NCBI GenBank assembly: GCA_964035575.1
Contig: OZ037851.1
Location: 868,001-932,000 of the forward strand
Source of the DNA: Rhynchopus sp. YZ270_cl-10
Lineage: Eukaryota; Euglenozoa; Diplonemea; Diplonemida; Diplonemidae
Direction: 5' to 3'
Length of the DNA: 64,000 nucleotides
Shown: one piece after another, positions 50,948 through 60,132 of the stretch
Position numbering within the stretch: the first letter of the stretch is position 1
How the letters are laid out: every line of letters begins with the position of its first letter
The notes under the pieces: model-generated
The model's input: only the letters and a program-made list of their open reading frames with translations
Told to the model about the DNA's origin: nothing
Database searches by the model: none
Program-made: the position numbers and the translations under genes

Positions 50948-53900
50948 TTAAAAATAAAATGGTGAAAAAAAGTATACCAATTTGCTGCTTTTTGGTGCGT
51001 CCGTGTCTGGACTCGTTTCGCAGTCTTCTTCTGTGTAGGCTGCGGAGAAGGGGCTGATAGCAGTAGCACCCGGGACAGGGTTGCCTTGGGAGTCGGCGTT
51101 GACGAGGACAACACCTTTAGAGACGTGCGAGTCATCTGTGGTGGTGTCGGAGGACTTGAGGGTGGTCTTGAGGTCGTGCTTGAGGTCCTTTAGGTCCTGC
51201 TTGAGCTCTTCCTTGAACTTACGCACACCACTCTTCTTTGGAGGTTGTGCAAAGTCGAAAGACATGTCCGCCAAGCTGGCGTTGCTCAGCTGCTGCTGCA
51301 ACACATCGCAGCCCGCATTGGGCGACGGCAGCACCCCTGGAGCAGGCGACCCTGCCATGCTCGTGTTCGACGACAACGTACCGTTTACAGTCATCATTAA
51401 CGCATTGCTTACAGGCAAACCATTCGCCTCAGCTATCAACGCATCAACAGGCACCTGCTCCGAATGAGGGTTGCCAGGCAGCTCTGTCCCGATGTGCTCT
51501 GCCCCACACCCTGGAAGCGCAGACGTCTCATGAAACGGAGAAAACCGCCCCACCGGTTTGTCAAAATCCTTCAACCCCAGCTCGCTGACCTCGCACTGCG
51601 GCAGCACTGCACCGGGCCCAAACACCTCCGCGGAGAGTGCCTTCTTGTCACTCCGGGCGCCCTCGACCTGGACGTTCTGCCTGCACCGCACACTCGGCGC
51701 TACACCAAACGAAGCGTTTGCAGGGACAGAGCGTGGCGTTGTCCCTGTGGGCGAGAGGGGTAGGGCACGCCCTGCGTCAGGCGGCGGGCTCTCTGCATGT
51801 CGGGCCACGCTCGCTTCGCGTGCAGGACTCATTGAGTCGCCAGGGGAGACGGCTTGTGGAGAGGCGCTGCTGTCGCGGCGTGGCGACGTGCCGCCTTTGT
51901 CGTCACTCTCATCGCGAAAAGGATGCACCGTGGTGCTGGCCTCTGCCTCGCCTACAGGGGAGCCTGGTTCGTCTTGGTCCAACGCGTCGCATGCTTCTTC
52001 ACTGGGGATGGCGGGCAGGGAGGTCTTCATGGGGTCCTGTGGTGACGAATCCTCAATGGGGTAGTCTGACGGCAGCATCATCGTCGGAAGCGGTGTTCCC
52101 AGCGCATCGTGTTCAAGCCTGCGTACACGAGTCCAACGGCGACGTCGGCAGATATCAAGCTTGCTATGTGTTGACTTCCACTGCGTAGGCTTGCTCTTGA
52201 AGTCCGTGTTGTATTCCCATTCCGCCGACGCCCACTCCCCCAGCCACGACCACCCCTCCGGAAGTGCGACACACTTCTTCCCAGAAAAGCGTCTTTCGTA
52301 CTTTCCTGATCGGTCGCAGCAGGACGGTGGGTCGTGCGGCATCAACGTTGTGCGCCACCCAACCACCGGGTAGAACCTGGCCAACTCATAGACCTCTTCA
52401 GTGACAAGGCGTTCGTAGAGGTACAGCCCGCAGGGTATAGCAATGCGACGTTCGATGCCAATAGGCGAGCGGACCGGGTCCTCTGTGATGTTGGGGACGT
52501 TGAGGACAGGGTCCAGTGCACCGAGGAGAAGGCGTGTGCGCTTCTGTTTCTCGGAGAGCGTTTCAAGAAGAGTAAGAAGCTTGTAGGTGTCTGACAGCGA
52601 AGAGATGTAGAGACTCACAAAGACGTTGGGTGCCTCGGTTATGAGCTTGAGGTGAATGCCGTCAGAGACGACGCTCGACTCGGAAGCAACACGCTCAATG
52701 GCGTCAAAAGGGATGATCTCAATAGACGACACCTCACGCTTCTCTTTCGAGGACTTTCCCACCCGTGCCCGCCAGCCTGCCGCAAAGCAGAGGTAGTTCT
52801 TCGAGATGAAGAGCTTCCCACTGCACCGTGTCACCTGCTGGTTCGCAGACTCCGAAAACGAAAAGCTGGAGTTGATGTCCAGCTTCGCAGTCGGCTGCTG
52901 CGACGAGGAGTACACCTGCCCGTTGTGGACCACCCCGGTGGAGATGTGTGTACGGTTCTCCACCACGCAGTTCGTCGAGTACAGCAGCACCTGTGCCTGG
53001 AGGTTGTAGAACTGGTAGTCCGGTGTGTTGAACATGTCGCAGAAGAGTTGGTTGTCCTCGTGGCAGAAGGCACGTCGGTTGCGCTGCGAGTTGATCGAGT
53101 CCAGCAGCAGGTGCACGCGCTCCCGTAGCTCCGTCACAAGCAGGCGTGTCTTCGACTCCTCATACGCGAGCTGTGCAATGGCCGCCCGCTCCGTCTTCGA
53201 CCCGCACGAGTCCACCGTGATGTCTCTGAAGCCGCTCAGTGCGTCGTCCAAGCAGCACCCCGCGATCTGGTCGAACATCTCACCCTGCTCCTCCCCGGAG
53301 CGTTGACACACAGGACGCATGACCTCGAGGATCGTTGTGAACCAGTCGGAGTGGATCTTGGTCTTCTTCTTGTTTGCCTCGTGGCACTTTGTGACTGTGA
53401 CGGTGATGGCCTCTGCCTGTTCGATGCTGCGCTCGAGGACCTCCTTTGTGATGCGTGGGCGGTCTGCAATCTCGAGGAGGGGCAATGTCTTGCCATCCTG
53501 GAGGAGGTTCGAGAGGATCTTTGCGTTGGACCATTCAAAGAAGTTGCGCACCCAGGCTTCGGTGCGGTTCTCCTGCAGCACTCCTTCGACGACGTGCGCG
53601 ACAAGGCGCTGAGCCTGCTTTGTGACTGTGGGCAGGCCGCCGAGGGCACCTGCAGGGAGGTTCTCATCGGTACCGTTCTTGTTGCTGACGAGTGTGACGG
53701 CGCCGGTGGTGACGTTGCAGATGGCGGTGGCCCAGCGGTTGCGACCTGTGTCCTCATAGAAGGGGTTTGTGCTGCCCACAACGCAGAACGGCTGCTGCTC
53801 GATCTTGCTTGCATCGGTCACTGTGAAGTACGGCGACACCTCGCACGGCAGCAGACACATGGGCCGCACCATGTGGCAGCACGACAGCACCGCCATCGAC

Positions 53901-54832
53901 ACCTCTGCTGCAGTGCCACCCACAAAGCAGAGCGTGCGTCTGTGCAGCAGCGCTGTGTACAGCTTTGCGGTGTCCTGCTTGAACGTCCGCACCAAGCCAG
54001 ACACACTGCACCCAAATGAGAGCTGGTCTGCGATGGGCGCCTCTGGGAACGGCGCCGTCAGCTCTGTGGTGTAGCGCACGGACTCGAGACGCGTCTTTGT
54101 GGGGTCGTCCGCTAGCGGCACGGTCACCTTCGTTGCGAAGGTTACGTTCATGACGCGGTGACGGTCGCCGTCGGTGGCGCTGTCAAACGCGGCTGTGAGC
54201 GCACTGTACACAGAATGCACGAAGGATACATCCTGCACTGATGACGGGTCGCGAGGAGTTGCCTCGAGCACACCGTGCGAACGGAGGTGAGAGGCCACGT
54301 CGACCCAATCACGCATGTTGCCGAGCGAGTCGTCTCCTCCTTTCTTTGGCGAAGGCGACCGTGGTGACCCTACTGCCCTTGGCGACTGTGGAACGGAACG
54401 CGCTGCAGCGGTCACAGGGTTGATCGGGTTGGTCCCCTCCCCACCCCCGCACAGCCACCAGCGCAGCAGGTTGTGCGCGAAGTCCTCCAAACACCCAAAC
54501 AACGGCATATGCGTGAGGATGAGCACACCACGCTGCACGGCACCACGCTTCACACCCTCGCACTTCACAGAACGGTAGCACCCAACCACATAGAGATGCC
54601 CCCCTCCCACCTTATCGCACACAGCGTACACAGTGTCACGGTGCGTGTCGTGCGCACCATCCGGAAAACACATATCATGCATGTTCTGCTGCACCACCTC
54701 CTCCTTCAGGTTCACAGACTCCGGCCACGTGCAGCTGATAGTGTTACCTATCGCAATGTCGAAATGCGCCAGGGACACACTATGGATGAAGGGATGTGCA
54801 TTTAAAGCAGGCATGCTTTCTGATTCTGCCAT
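50948..54832 (-). CDS. DENN - GRAM - DysF domain protein (1294 aa)
   Basis: N-terminal region (about 18-125) resembles a uDENN domain ('GGGHLYVVGCYRSVK', 'RGVLILTHMPLFGCLEDF'). The core DENN segment is near 290-345 ('TALLHRRTLCFVGGTAAEVS', 'VRPMCLLPCEVSPYFTV'). A GRAM/PH-like domain follows at about 655-760 ('KLFISKNYLCFAAGWR', 'IEIIPFDAIERV'). Residues about 795-907 look like a peroxin/dysferlin (DysF) domain: 'FYPVVGWRTTLMPHDPPSC', 'LPEGWSWLGEWASAEWEYNTD' and the closing 'RRRRWTRVRR'. The tail is low complexity with a short Lys/Asp coiled segment ('KEELKQDLKDLKHDLKTTL'). DENN proteins are Rab GEFs; GRAM and DysF bind membranes, so a role in vesicle traffic is likely. The stop codon is the TTAA target of a piggyBac-like element. 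Confidence 0.8.
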   Translation of the reverse strand: MAESESMPALNAHPFIHSVSLAHFDIAIGNTISCTWPESVNLKEEVVQQNMHDMCFPDGAHDTHRDTVYAVCDKVGGGHLYVVGCYRSVKCEGVKRGAVQRGVLILTHMPLFGCLEDFAHNLLRWWLCGGGEGTNPINPVTAAARSVPQSPRAVGSPRSPSPKKGGDDSLGNMRDWVDVASHLRSHGVLEATPRDPSSVQDVSFVHSVYSALTAAFDSATDGDRHRVMNVTFATKVTVPLADDPTKTRLESVRYTTELTAPFPEAPIADQLSFGCSVSGLVRTFKQDTAKLYTALLHRRTLCFVGGTAAEVSMAVLSCCHMVRPMCLLPCEVSPYFTVTDASKIEQQPFCVVGSTNPFYEDTGRNRWATAICNVTTGAVTLVSNKNGTDENLPAGALGGLPTVTKQAQRLVAHVVEGVLQENRTEAWVRNFFEWSNAKILSNLLQDGKTLPLLEIADRPRITKEVLERSIEQAEAITVTVTKCHEANKKKTKIHSDWFTTILEVMRPVCQRSGEEQGEMFDQIAGCCLDDALSGFRDITVDSCGSKTERAAIAQLAYEESKTRLLVTELRERVHLLLDSINSQRNRRAFCHEDNQLFCDMFNTPDYQFYNLQAQVLLYSTNCVVENRTHISTGVVHNGQVYSSSQQPTAKLDINSSFSFSESANQQVTRCSGKLFISKNYLCFAAGWRARVGKSSKEKREVSSIEIIPFDAIERVASESSVVSDGIHLKLITEAPNVFVSLYISSLSDTYKLLTLLETLSEKQKRTRLLLGALDPVLNVPNITEDPVRSPIGIERRIAIPCGLYLYERLVTEEVYELARFYPVVGWRTTLMPHDPPSCCDRSGKYERRFSGKKCVALPEGWSWLGEWASAEWEYNTDFKSKPTQWKSTHSKLDICRRRRWTRVRRLEHDALGTPLPTMMLPSDYPIEDSSPQDPMKTSLPAIPSEEACDALDQDEPGSPVGEAEASTTVHPFRDESDDKGGTSPRRDSSASPQAVSPGDSMSPAREASVARHAESPPPDAGRALPLSPTGTTPRSVPANASFGVAPSVRCRQNVQVEGARSDKKALSAEVFGPGAVLPQCEVSELGLKDFDKPVGRFSPFHETSALPGCGAEHIGTELPGNPHSEQVPVDALIAEANGLPVSNALMMTVNGTLSSNTSMAGSPAPGVLPSPNAGCDVLQQQLSNASLADMSFDFAQPPKKSGVRKFKEELKQDLKDLKHDLKTTLKSSDTTTDDSHVSKGVVLVNADSQGNPVPGATAISPFSAAYTEEDCETSPDTDAPKSSKLVYFFSPFYF

Positions 54833-55014
54833 TGCCGGAAAAAAGGGGGGAAGGGGGAGGGAGGAGGGAGAGAGGAGAGAGGGGTTTATAGGGAAAAAAA
54901 CCCCCCGTTTGTCCTGGGAAGGAGGAGGTTAGGGGTAAGGCGGGTGTGGGTGTGGGTGGGAGGGAGGAAAAAAAGGAGAACAGTTGAAAGATGAATGGTG
55001 GCATAATAGAAATG

Positions 55015-55070
55015 GCAGTTGATGCAGCACCTCTGACTGACCCACGTACGATGCCAGTCATGCAGATGTA
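55015..55070 (-). repeat. family B motif, extended form
   Basis: It shares 'CCTCTGACTGACCCAC' and an ACGATG word with the copy at 14735-14790. It lies 180 bp upstream of the DENN start codon. Confidence 0.55.
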
Positions 55071-55640
55071 CCCCTCAAGTACCCAAAGTGGCCAACAATA
55101 GCAAAAAAAAAAAAAAAATGAAGCTAGGAAAATAAATGAGAATAGTTTGAAATGAGTGCGGGTGTGATTTTTTGATTTTTCTGTTTTTCTTTGGGTGAGT
55201 TTTATGGTTTTGGGGGGATTTTTCTTTTTTTTTTTTGGGGGCAGATTTTTTTAACATATTGATCACCCCCTCCCCAAAAGAAAATATGAGCAAGAACACA
55301 AGATTGTTCGGACCGCACCTATTTGCTTCCCTCCTTTTTTGTTTTATTTTTGATTGTTCGCAACATGCTATTCCCAAACAACGACGTGGCTAGACTAGAA
55401 GGGTATACGAGGGTATCCTCAACGAACAAAAATGTGTCCCCATCGCCCCAATACAGAATACCTTTAAAAAAAGATTGGATTCTCCAAGAAAGAAAAAAAA
55501 ATGCCTTTCTGTGATTCCGCTCTGCGCTCAAATATCCTCTCAGAATTTTTCAAAGTCCGGAGTCACAATCATCTGTATGTGCGTTTAGTGGAAAAATGTC
55601 ATACATTTCTCTCTAGAATACTTATGTAACGGTAATAAAA

Positions 55641-55790
55641 GAGAAGTTGAAAAAGTGCAAATGCCTCACCGTTTACCGGTGGATGCAGGCACTGGTTCCC
55701 CGTAACAAAAATTTGGATGACATTAATAGGTCTACCAAAAAAAATGGAAGAAAGCTTGTAAGATGAACCAGCCTCTCGTGCCCACATATC
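55641..55790 (-). repeat. family B motif (55641-55705) then family A hairpin (55761-55790)
   Basis: B: GAAGTTGAAAAAG, then GGATGCAGGCACTGG and CCCCGTAAC, with an extra ACCGTTTACCGGT palindrome between the two words. A: minus sense AAAGATATGTGGGCACGAGA then GGCTGGTTCATCTTACAAGC; the outer arms AAGAT/ATCTT pair perfectly. Confidence 0.6.
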
Positions 55791-55791
55791 T

Positions 55792-57369
55792 TTAAAAGCA
55801 ATAGAATGTAGACGGATTGCATGACGGAAATGGCCATGAAAACGTTTTGCAAAAAGTTGGCAATTTTACTGCGAAGGCAACAGAATATTCACAACCAAGG
55901 CATACCTTTCTGGACATGTTCCCCAACTCATATGCGCGTGGACGAGACTCGCCAGAGGAAATGTCAACCCACTTCCCGTCGAGCCCTCCGTCACGCAGCA
56001 CCCAACCTCCGCCGTCCGACATGCGGTAGAAATACCCTTCGTCGGTGTTCAGCTCCTGCCCCACTGTGATGATCTCCCCGTCAGTCTTGCGCAGGCCTGT
56101 CGGCGCGGTGACGGATGGCTTCGAGAACACTGCACACCCTTGCGCACCCCAGCCCTGCGCTTTGTACTTGGTCTCTGCCGAGTACACTGCCATGAGGATC
56201 TGCGAGTACGCAGCCTTCCCTCCAGAGGACACATCGAACACACAGTCGCCGATGTGCATCTTTATTTTCCCTGACTTATGAATTTGAATCTTCCCAATCT
56301 TGCCTGAAGGGAGGTTTTCGAGGGAAGACTTGTGGTGCTCAGAACCGAGCGCACGGCCGGTCCAGCCTGACCCAGGTTTGTGTTTGGGTTCGCCTTGCTT
56401 GGTGTCTGGTCGCCGCTGGAGCGATGCGGAACGTTGTTGTGGGGTGGGGGCACGGCCTGGTGTACTGGGTGCGCTGGGTGCGCCTGTGGTAGGTGGGGGT
56501 GCGGATGTGGACCTTTGTTTGAGGGAGGCGACGGCGCTGGGGAGGATGTGTGGAAGCTGGATGAGGAAGAGCTCGTCCTCCTGGATGGTGTCGGCGTTGC
56601 CTTCGCCGAACATCTCACGGTTGTTGCGGATGCGGGAGCGCTCCTCACGCTCGACCTCTGCAAGGAAGTCAAGCCCAGGGCCATACGTCTGGTCCAGATG
56701 GCTTTCAAACATCCTATCCGCCTCATCCGTCACTGCAGCCTCGTTCAGCATCTGATACCACGCCTGGCACGTCGCTGCATCCTCAAGCGTCATTGTAATG
56801 ATCTGTGTCCCCTTTCTCAGCTCCACCTTCATCTCCTCAAGTGCGATGGTCGTGACGCAGTCCGCCATTTGGGTGCGTGACCCATGGTCCGCTGCGGTCT
56901 GGCGGAGCTTGTGGACGAAGAAGATACCTTCGTTTGTTTCGAGGATCTCACAGTAGCGTCTGCTGCTGCGGGGCCTTTCTTCGGTGTCGGACTTGACGTG
57001 GACGACCTCGGCGAAGGAGGCTATGCGCACGCGGGCACCTGTCTTGCCTGACTCGGGGAGTGTGGTGGGATAGGAGTCCTTGTCGTACGCAAGCTGCAGT
57101 ACCTCAAACCCGGTGCGCTCCTGGTTGTCCTTCGCCACCGTGAGCAGACGTGTGATCGCTGACCCGCTCTGCTTGCCAATATCCACAGGGCCGCCCTCCC
57201 CCATCTGCCCCTTTGGCAGGTGCCGACGCGGCATTGGCACAAAACGCGTCTTGCTCTCATTCATCTCCTCCTGACGCTTCTCGTGTACCGTCTTCTCATT
57301 TTGCGTTGCCGCGCCTGGGTTACGCCGGGCAACCTTCTTCGGCACCCTCCGTGGGCCTCTCCCCTCCAT
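55792..57369 (-). CDS. basic protein with a PH-like domain and an RPC4-like C-terminal segment (525 aa)
   Basis: Start at 57369 ('MEGRGPRRVPKK'); upstream lies a splice-acceptor-like CTTTTTTCCAG. The N terminus is basic ('RFVPMPRRHLPKG'). Residues about 120-215 look like a PH-type fold ('FFVHKLRQTAADHG', 'LEDAATCQAWYQMLNEA'). A Pro/Ser-rich linker follows, then 'IGKIQIHKSGKIKMHIGDC' and 'VFDVSSGGK' at about 355-385, which resemble the C-terminal domain of RNA polymerase III subunit RPC4 (dimerises with RPC5). The last 130 residues end in a Cys/Phe-rich tail I cannot assign. If the RPC4 reading is right, the protein would be a Pol III subunit with an inserted domain; otherwise a cytosolic adaptor. 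Confidence 0.6.
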   Translation of the reverse strand: MEGRGPRRVPKKVARRNPGAATQNEKTVHEKRQEEMNESKTRFVPMPRRHLPKGQMGEGGPVDIGKQSGSAITRLLTVAKDNQERTGFEVLQLAYDKDSYPTTLPESGKTGARVRIASFAEVVHVKSDTEERPRSSRRYCEILETNEGIFFVHKLRQTAADHGSRTQMADCVTTIALEEMKVELRKGTQIITMTLEDAATCQAWYQMLNEAAVTDEADRMFESHLDQTYGPGLDFLAEVEREERSRIRNNREMFGEGNADTIQEDELFLIQLPHILPSAVASLKQRSTSAPPPTTGAPSAPSTPGRAPTPQQRSASLQRRPDTKQGEPKHKPGSGWTGRALGSEHHKSSLENLPSGKIGKIQIHKSGKIKMHIGDCVFDVSSGGKAAYSQILMAVYSAETKYKAQGWGAQGCAVFSKPSVTAPTGLRKTDGEIITVGQELNTDEGYFYRMSDGGGWVLRDGGLDGKWVDISSGESRPRAYELGNMSRKVCLGCEYSVAFAVKLPTFCKTFSWPFPSCNPSTFYCF

Positions 57370-57401
57370 TTTTACTGATGTTGCCTGGAAAAAAGTTGAA
57401 T

Positions 57402-57430
57402 TGAAATACAGCCTCGTGACAGTGTACCTT
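57402..57430 (-). promoter_or_regulatory. family A hairpin immediately upstream of a start codon, with pyrimidine tract and AG
   Basis: Minus sense: CCAAGGTACACTGTCACGAG, GCTGTATTTCAATTCAAC, TTTTTTCCAG, then GCAACATCAG and TAAAAATGG (the ATG at 57369). The hairpin is followed within 15 nt by a branch-like TTCAAT, a T tract and CAG. This is the layout of a 3' (trans-)splice site. No SL RNA gene was found in the window. Confidence 0.5.
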
Positions 57431-57784
57431 GGTATATGGCATCCCAGGTGCACCGGGGTGGAACCCAACCATGCAGTCCTACATACATTTCGTGGTTTAC
57501 ATCTGATATGTGCTTCTCCCGCTTTCACTCATCATCCAGATGAACGGGGATCATTGCGAACACAGGGGCATGAATCCTGTGTGACGTAGGATCCGGTTGG
57601 GGTGTCTACTTCGCAGTGTGGGAGAGTCTATAATGGAGCACAATCCCTGAGTCGCTAATTTGGGCGGAAAAAAATTGGGGAAATCATAGACCATTAAACG
57701 CAAAACAGAGGAAATGTAAATCTTAGCGTAGCACTTTGCAGCCGGAAGGCCGCTTCATTAACATGGGGTGGGGGTAGGGTGAGG

Positions 57785-60052
57785 CTAGAGCGACGCACAC
57801 AAGGAAATGACCTTCCCCTTTGCGTGGAGTACGCAAACACTGATAAGCTTCTCGGGGGGGAAGCGTGTGAGGGGGCCGAGCACGGCCTGGTGTGCAGGGG
57901 TGGTGAGGGGGCGGGGCTTGCCTGGGTGGAGCACAGCCGAGAGGCGTTCGGAGGAGCGCTCCTTGCAGTGGCAGGGGCGGGTGGAGGTGCCGGCACACCA
58001 GGGCCATTGACCTGCCTTGACAGCGTAGTACATTGCATTGCCACACACACGCACCGGATCACCAAACGGAAGCTCGCTTGTTGTCAACGGAAACCTTGCA
58101 TTCGTTGCGACGCACCCTTCATAATGCCGAAGACTACGTGACCTTGTTGTATCATCGTCGTACAACCGCACAGCACGCACACGGCATCCATGCACCAAAC
58201 TCACTTCAAGACTAATCCCTCTCGTCAAATACCACCACTCCTCACAAGGCAGCCCGGTGGAATGTGTTGTTACCGATTCAGGAGGTCCGAGAAGACCTTT
58301 GATGCGAAAGATGTTGCCAGCTTCGTCGTTGGTGACTTCAAGGAGCAAGAGAAGGTCGGTGATGGACGGTGGGGTCTTCCTCTTGAAGGGGGTGCCAGAT
58401 GGGTAGGCGAGACGGAAGGCGGCGCAGTGGATGCCTTTGTGCGGGACGCCGTAGGAGGCAGCGCAGGGGAGGGTGAAGGAGCGGTGGGCCGAGCCTTTCA
58501 GCTCGGGGTGCCACGCAACACCGAGGTCGCACATACTGCGAAGGAGATGTGTTGCAGGGGGCTGGTCCAGTCCTGCTGTTTCATCGCCTATGTCAAAGTT
58601 GACGCTGTTCCACTCCCACCCATAGCGTGGGAGAGACACCAATCCACAAGGTGATTCTGTGCATCGCAGCCATCCAAAGCTGTTCAGGACATTCACTACA
58701 GTGACCCCATCAAGGCTCGACCCATCCCCCGTAGTCTCAGATTTAAACTCCTTTGTCCCAACCTCAATGCAGTTAACGTCCGCAGTGTCGCCCCAAGGAA
58801 ACCGCAGTCCTTGCTTCCCTCTCGCAGCGGCCTCCCACTCCTGCCATGAAGGCACCCTCGCACCCACCGCTTCCGCAATCTGCATTGCTACGACATAGGG
58901 TACTTCAATGGGTGGGTCGTCCTCAGCGTCTGTCGCACCTTCCTGTACACAGTCCTTTGAATGCGCTTCGTGGCCGTAGTGCTTTCCATTGACAAAGAGC
59001 GGTGTGTGGACTAACTGCGACTCCAGATCAACGTGTCTCTGCACTACGGCACGCACCTTGGGGTATGCGTCTGAAAGGCGAATCAAATGGCTTCTCCGCA
59101 CCAAATCTTTTGATATCTCAACCTCCGCTACGTCCACCAAAGCGGGTGGGTTGCAGCTGATATGTGTGTACGGGAGAGAGTTCAACTCTGGCATCGAATC
59201 CCCTGGGTTTGCAATGGAAGCTAGCAGCTGCTCGGTATAGTTGTGGTGCAAAAAGCTTCCGTCTACTGTATCACCTGAGGTACCCATGGGGATGACATTG
59301 AGCAGACGACTCGCCTTGACTGCAGGGTGGTCATCCGTAGGGCCTAGGGACATGCCGATGGGGTATTGTCCTTGCTCGAGGGTGAGGAGGGGGAGTCCAC
59401 TGCAAAGGGACACCTCTGAGGAGGTGAATTGTGTGAATTCCACCTCAGCGTGCTCTTCGGAGCGGAAGAGCGACTGCGTTGCCATTGTGGCTGCTACAGG
59501 CGCCACCTCCAGCGCACGAAGCTTCCGCATAAGGTTCTTTGTATAGCTCGACGCCCTTGATTGTGGACCCTCCGTCTCTTCGCTCCGCTCTGCTGCGCTT
59601 TCCTCGTTGCGGATATTCCCACTCCCCCTCCCTTGGTCGCCTAGCTTGCTTTTCAGCTGCACAATCTCTTCCTGCGCTTTGTACGTCACGCATGCGGCCT
59701 CAAGCTCGATGCATCGGTTAAGCACCTTACGGAGTCGGTCTTCATGCTGACGGCCAAGGGGCTGTTCTTCAAGACGACGTGCCTCGCGTTCGATGTACCG
59801 TATCTCTCCCAAGGTAGCTTCTTTGTCGACTACCATGTATGCGGATTCGACGCGGCCAGCAAGTTCTGACAGAATGGAACAAACGTGGCTCTCCCGCAGC
59901 AGCAGCCCGCCCGGCTCTGCAGCGGGGTGGTAAGCGTCGATGGCAGCAGCGTCCGCAACAAGCACCTTCTCCATCCACTCTGCCTCGCCATAGTCCTTCA
60001 GGCCGCATGCTTCGATGTCCGCTGCTGACGCAGCAGCAGTGACGCGTGTCAT
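57785..60052 (-). CDS. FGE-sulfatase (SUMF1/EgtB-like) domain protein (755 aa)
   Basis: Residues about 385-560 carry the formylglycine-generating-enzyme fold signature: 'VPYVVAMQIAEAVGARVPSW', 'QEWEAAARGKQGLRFPWGD' and, at the end, 'HKGIHCAAFRLAYPS', which match the R-x-P-x-x-x-E-W-E-x-A-A-R-G...P-W-G-D and final G-F-R motifs. An N-terminal helical region (about 1-180) includes a Glu/Arg-rich coiled-coil segment ('YIEREARRLEEQPLGRQHED'). No signal peptide, so it is probably cytosolic, unlike the ER-resident SUMF1; family members include EgtB-type sulfoxide synthases and kinase-associated sensor domains. Reaction not determined. A family A hairpin is 40 nt upstream of the ATG. Confidence 0.75.
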   Translation of the reverse strand: MTRVTAAASAADIEACGLKDYGEAEWMEKVLVADAAAIDAYHPAAEPGGLLLRESHVCSILSELAGRVESAYMVVDKEATLGEIRYIEREARRLEEQPLGRQHEDRLRKVLNRCIELEAACVTYKAQEEIVQLKSKLGDQGRGSGNIRNEESAAERSEETEGPQSRASSYTKNLMRKLRALEVAPVAATMATQSLFRSEEHAEVEFTQFTSSEVSLCSGLPLLTLEQGQYPIGMSLGPTDDHPAVKASRLLNVIPMGTSGDTVDGSFLHHNYTEQLLASIANPGDSMPELNSLPYTHISCNPPALVDVAEVEISKDLVRRSHLIRLSDAYPKVRAVVQRHVDLESQLVHTPLFVNGKHYGHEAHSKDCVQEGATDAEDDPPIEVPYVVAMQIAEAVGARVPSWQEWEAAARGKQGLRFPWGDTADVNCIEVGTKEFKSETTGDGSSLDGVTVVNVLNSFGWLRCTESPCGLVSLPRYGWEWNSVNFDIGDETAGLDQPPATHLLRSMCDLGVAWHPELKGSAHRSFTLPCAASYGVPHKGIHCAAFRLAYPSGTPFKRKTPPSITDLLLLLEVTNDEAGNIFRIKGLLGPPESVTTHSTGLPCEEWWYLTRGISLEVSLVHGCRVRAVRLYDDDTTRSRSLRHYEGCVATNARFPLTTSELPFGDPVRVCGNAMYYAVKAGQWPWCAGTSTRPCHCKERSSERLSAVLHPGKPRPLTTPAHQAVLGPLTRFPPEKLISVCVLHAKGKVISLCASL

Positions 60053-60095
60053 AGTCTACCTGGAGGTGTGTGGTATGATAAAAGCACCACAGAGA

Positions 60096-60132
60096 AGTTT
60101 ATAAGAACCTAAAACTCTCGCCTGTCACTTGA
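60096..60132 (-). promoter_or_regulatory. family A hairpin upstream of the FGE-like gene
   Basis: Minus sense: CTTTCAAGTGACAGGCGAG, AGTTTTAGGTTCTTATAAAC, then TTCTCTGTGGTGC, a pyrimidine-rich run ending CACACACCTCCAG, GTAGACTATG (the ATG at 60052). This is the same hairpin - pyrimidine - AG - ATG arrangement as at 57369-57430. Confidence 0.5.

Larger units (their letters stand above)
54833..55791. other. intergenic DNA with family B and A motifs
   Basis: GGAG-rich stretch next to the DENN start (in sense a CCCTCC pyrimidine tract leading to CCGGCAATGGC). B motifs at 55015-55070 and 55641-55705 and an A hairpin at 55761-55790. No gene. Confidence 0.5.

Noticed and set aside
57370-57528. 53-residue N-terminal extension of the RPC4-like protein
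   Set aside because: It would translate through the splice-acceptor-like pyrimidine tract and the family A hairpin; the Met at 57369 is followed by typical protein sequence.
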